Part shown: piece by piece, positions 63,416-64,000 of the stretch
Numbering within the stretch: position 1 is the stretch's first letter
Layout: every line of letters starts with the position of its first letter
DNA from: an uncultured Acidobacteriaceae bacterium
GTDB taxonomy: Bacteria; Acidobacteriota; Terriglobia; Terriglobales; Acidobacteriaceae
Direction of reading: 5' to 3'
NCBI GenBank assembly: GCA_903828675.1
Contig: CAIKND010000121.1
Coordinates: 1 to 64,000, forward strand
DNA: 64,000 nucleotides
The notes under the pieces: model-generated
Databases searched by the model: none
What the model was told of the DNA's origin: nothing
The model's input: only the letters and a program-made list of their open reading frames with translations
Made by a program: the position numbers and the translations under genes

Positions 63416-63606
63416 ACGCCGAGGAGTCGTGCTGTACCCCCGCCCTTTCGGCGCGGAGGCGTCACAGGCACGGCGCAGATGATACGTCGTGCTCTGGAAC
63501 ACTGTCTCGGCCCCTTCCCGGCGGGCTGTCTGCCTCGATAACTGCAAAACGTCGCACACGCCGCGAATCCTCCGATTGACGGATGAGCTGCGCAAAGGAG
63601 CCTTGA
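63416..63606. other. spacer, no gene
   Basis: About 190 bases with no supportable gene or repeat. The last bases (AAAGGAG) serve the next small gene. Confidence 0.35.
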
Positions 63607-63807
63607 ATGAGAGCCGGAGACGAGCGTCCTCAAACATTCATTGAATGGGTTCTGGCTCCGCTTGAAGAACGCTTTCCATGGCTGGGTTCAGGACGAGATG
63701 AACCCGTCGGCGGAGCGGATACGGTCGATGAACTCGCCGGCCTGTACAAGTCGTTGATCGAGCAACGCGACAGTGTGAGCCGCGAAAACGGTGACTCACG
63801 AGCGTAA
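63607..63807 (+). CDS. 66-residue acidic protein, hypothetical
   Basis: A small acidic protein (TFIEWVLAPLEERFPWLG, then TVDELAGLYKSLIEQRDSVSREN). AAAGGAG lies six bases upstream. Two predicted helices; family unknown. Confidence 0.5.
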   Translation: MRAGDERPQTFIEWVLAPLEERFPWLGSGRDEPVGGADTVDELAGLYKSLIEQRDSVSRENGDSRA

Positions 63808-63839
63808 CCGGCATCGGTCGTCGACACCTGGAGGGATCT

Positions 63840-64000
63840 ATGTGCAATGTGCGGATGATTCGAACGGAGCCAGGCCTTGTATCGATTCCCTTGGAAAAGG
63901 CCGTCTATTGTGAGAACTGTAAGATTGTCTCGTCTTCGGGCCGCCAGAGGTGCGGTCTGTGTGGGTCGGAGAGGATCGTCCGAATGGCTCCCTTGATTCC
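63840..64000 (+). CDS. zinc-ribbon protein, cut by the window end
   Basis: The frame starts with ATG after GGAGGG and runs off the window. The visible 53 codons hold MCNVRMIRTEP and a zinc ribbon YCENCKIVSSSGRQRCGLCGSE (in parts). Function unknown; the remainder is not in view. Confidence 0.5.
   Translation, partial: MCNVRMIRTEPGLVSIPLEKAVYCENCKIVSSSGRQRCGLCGSERIVRMAPLI

Larger units (their letters stand above)
31011..64000. mobile_element. integrative and conjugative element, left part
   Basis: Starting at the ssrA 3' end are an integrase, a likely excisionase, a near-complete VirB/VirD4-type conjugation apparatus, a primase, SSB and a Rad52-type annealing protein, with nearly all genes on the plus strand in tight order. 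This is the composition of an ICE rather than a prophage: no capsid, terminase or tail gene was seen. The right end lies beyond the window. At least 33 kb. Confidence 0.85.

Noticed and set aside
31147-64000. Prophage interpretation
   Set aside because: Integrase, SSB and Rad52-like genes would fit, but no capsid, portal, terminase or tail genes were seen, and a conjugation apparatus is present.

Overview
The window looks like chromosome from an Acidobacteriota member (class Terriglobia, family-level placement uncertain). The pointers are a VWFA-related protein of the kind typical of Acidobacteria, dispersed GC-rich palindromes between genes, paired M16 peptidases, a lone GlmU-type acetyltransferase half and generally high GC. 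No taxonomy search was possible, so this is inference.

Bases 1-31010 are ordinary chromosome. In order: a sugar MFS permease facing mtnA (methionine salvage), mscL, a large secreted M28/glutamate-carboxypeptidase-like peptidase, a cytochrome c maturation cluster (ccmE-ccmA-ybaK-ccmB-ccmC-ccmD, with a YbaK-type deacylase gene embedded), a DAHP synthase, a beta-propeller lipoprotein, a YihY/BrkB membrane protein, queG, a STAS protein without the usual phosphoserine, pyruvate phosphate dikinase, a VWFA protein, a zinc-ribbon membrane protein, two coupled M16 peptidases (one with, one without the zinc motif), a GlmU C-terminal-like acyltransferase, a REC/HD-GYP regulator, a pterin carbinolamine dehydratase, a CYCXC-type exported protein and tmRNA (ssrA). 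The spaces between genes hold several repeat families (variable-stem hairpins, GGCACGGC-type palindromes, two copies of a 148-bp element with inverted ends). Three tiny genes encode related one-helix membrane peptides of 33-50 residues.

Bases 31011-64000 appear to be the left part of an integrative and conjugative element (ICE) inserted at the 3' end of ssrA. A tyrosine integrase lies 137 bp inside the junction, followed by a likely excisionase, a MoxR ATPase and a type IV secretion/conjugation cluster: VirB1-like transglycosylase, VirB9-like, VirB10-like, three genes with four VirB2-like pilin modules, VirB3, VirB4, two VirB5-like, VirB6-like, VirB8-like, a second VirB9-like and the VirD4 coupling ATPase. 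I saw no VirB11 and no recognisable relaxase; the right end and attR lie beyond the window. Downstream is a DNA-processing set: a winged-helix/nuclease-like protein, a PP-loop (PAPS-reductase-like) enzyme, an archaeo-eukaryotic-type primase with a zinc finger, SSB and a Rad52-type annealing protein.

The most unusual gene is at 48752-51331 inside the conjugation cluster. Its 859-residue product has a Gly-Gly-Asp-Phe-Asp-Phe-Asp motif and flanking features that resemble the double-psi beta-barrel catalytic core of QDE-1/YonO-type RNA polymerases. If confirmed, this is an ICE-borne single-subunit RNA polymerase. A 36-bp tandem array of imperfect dyads (38450-38716) between the transfer genes is the second main candidate for an undescribed functional element.
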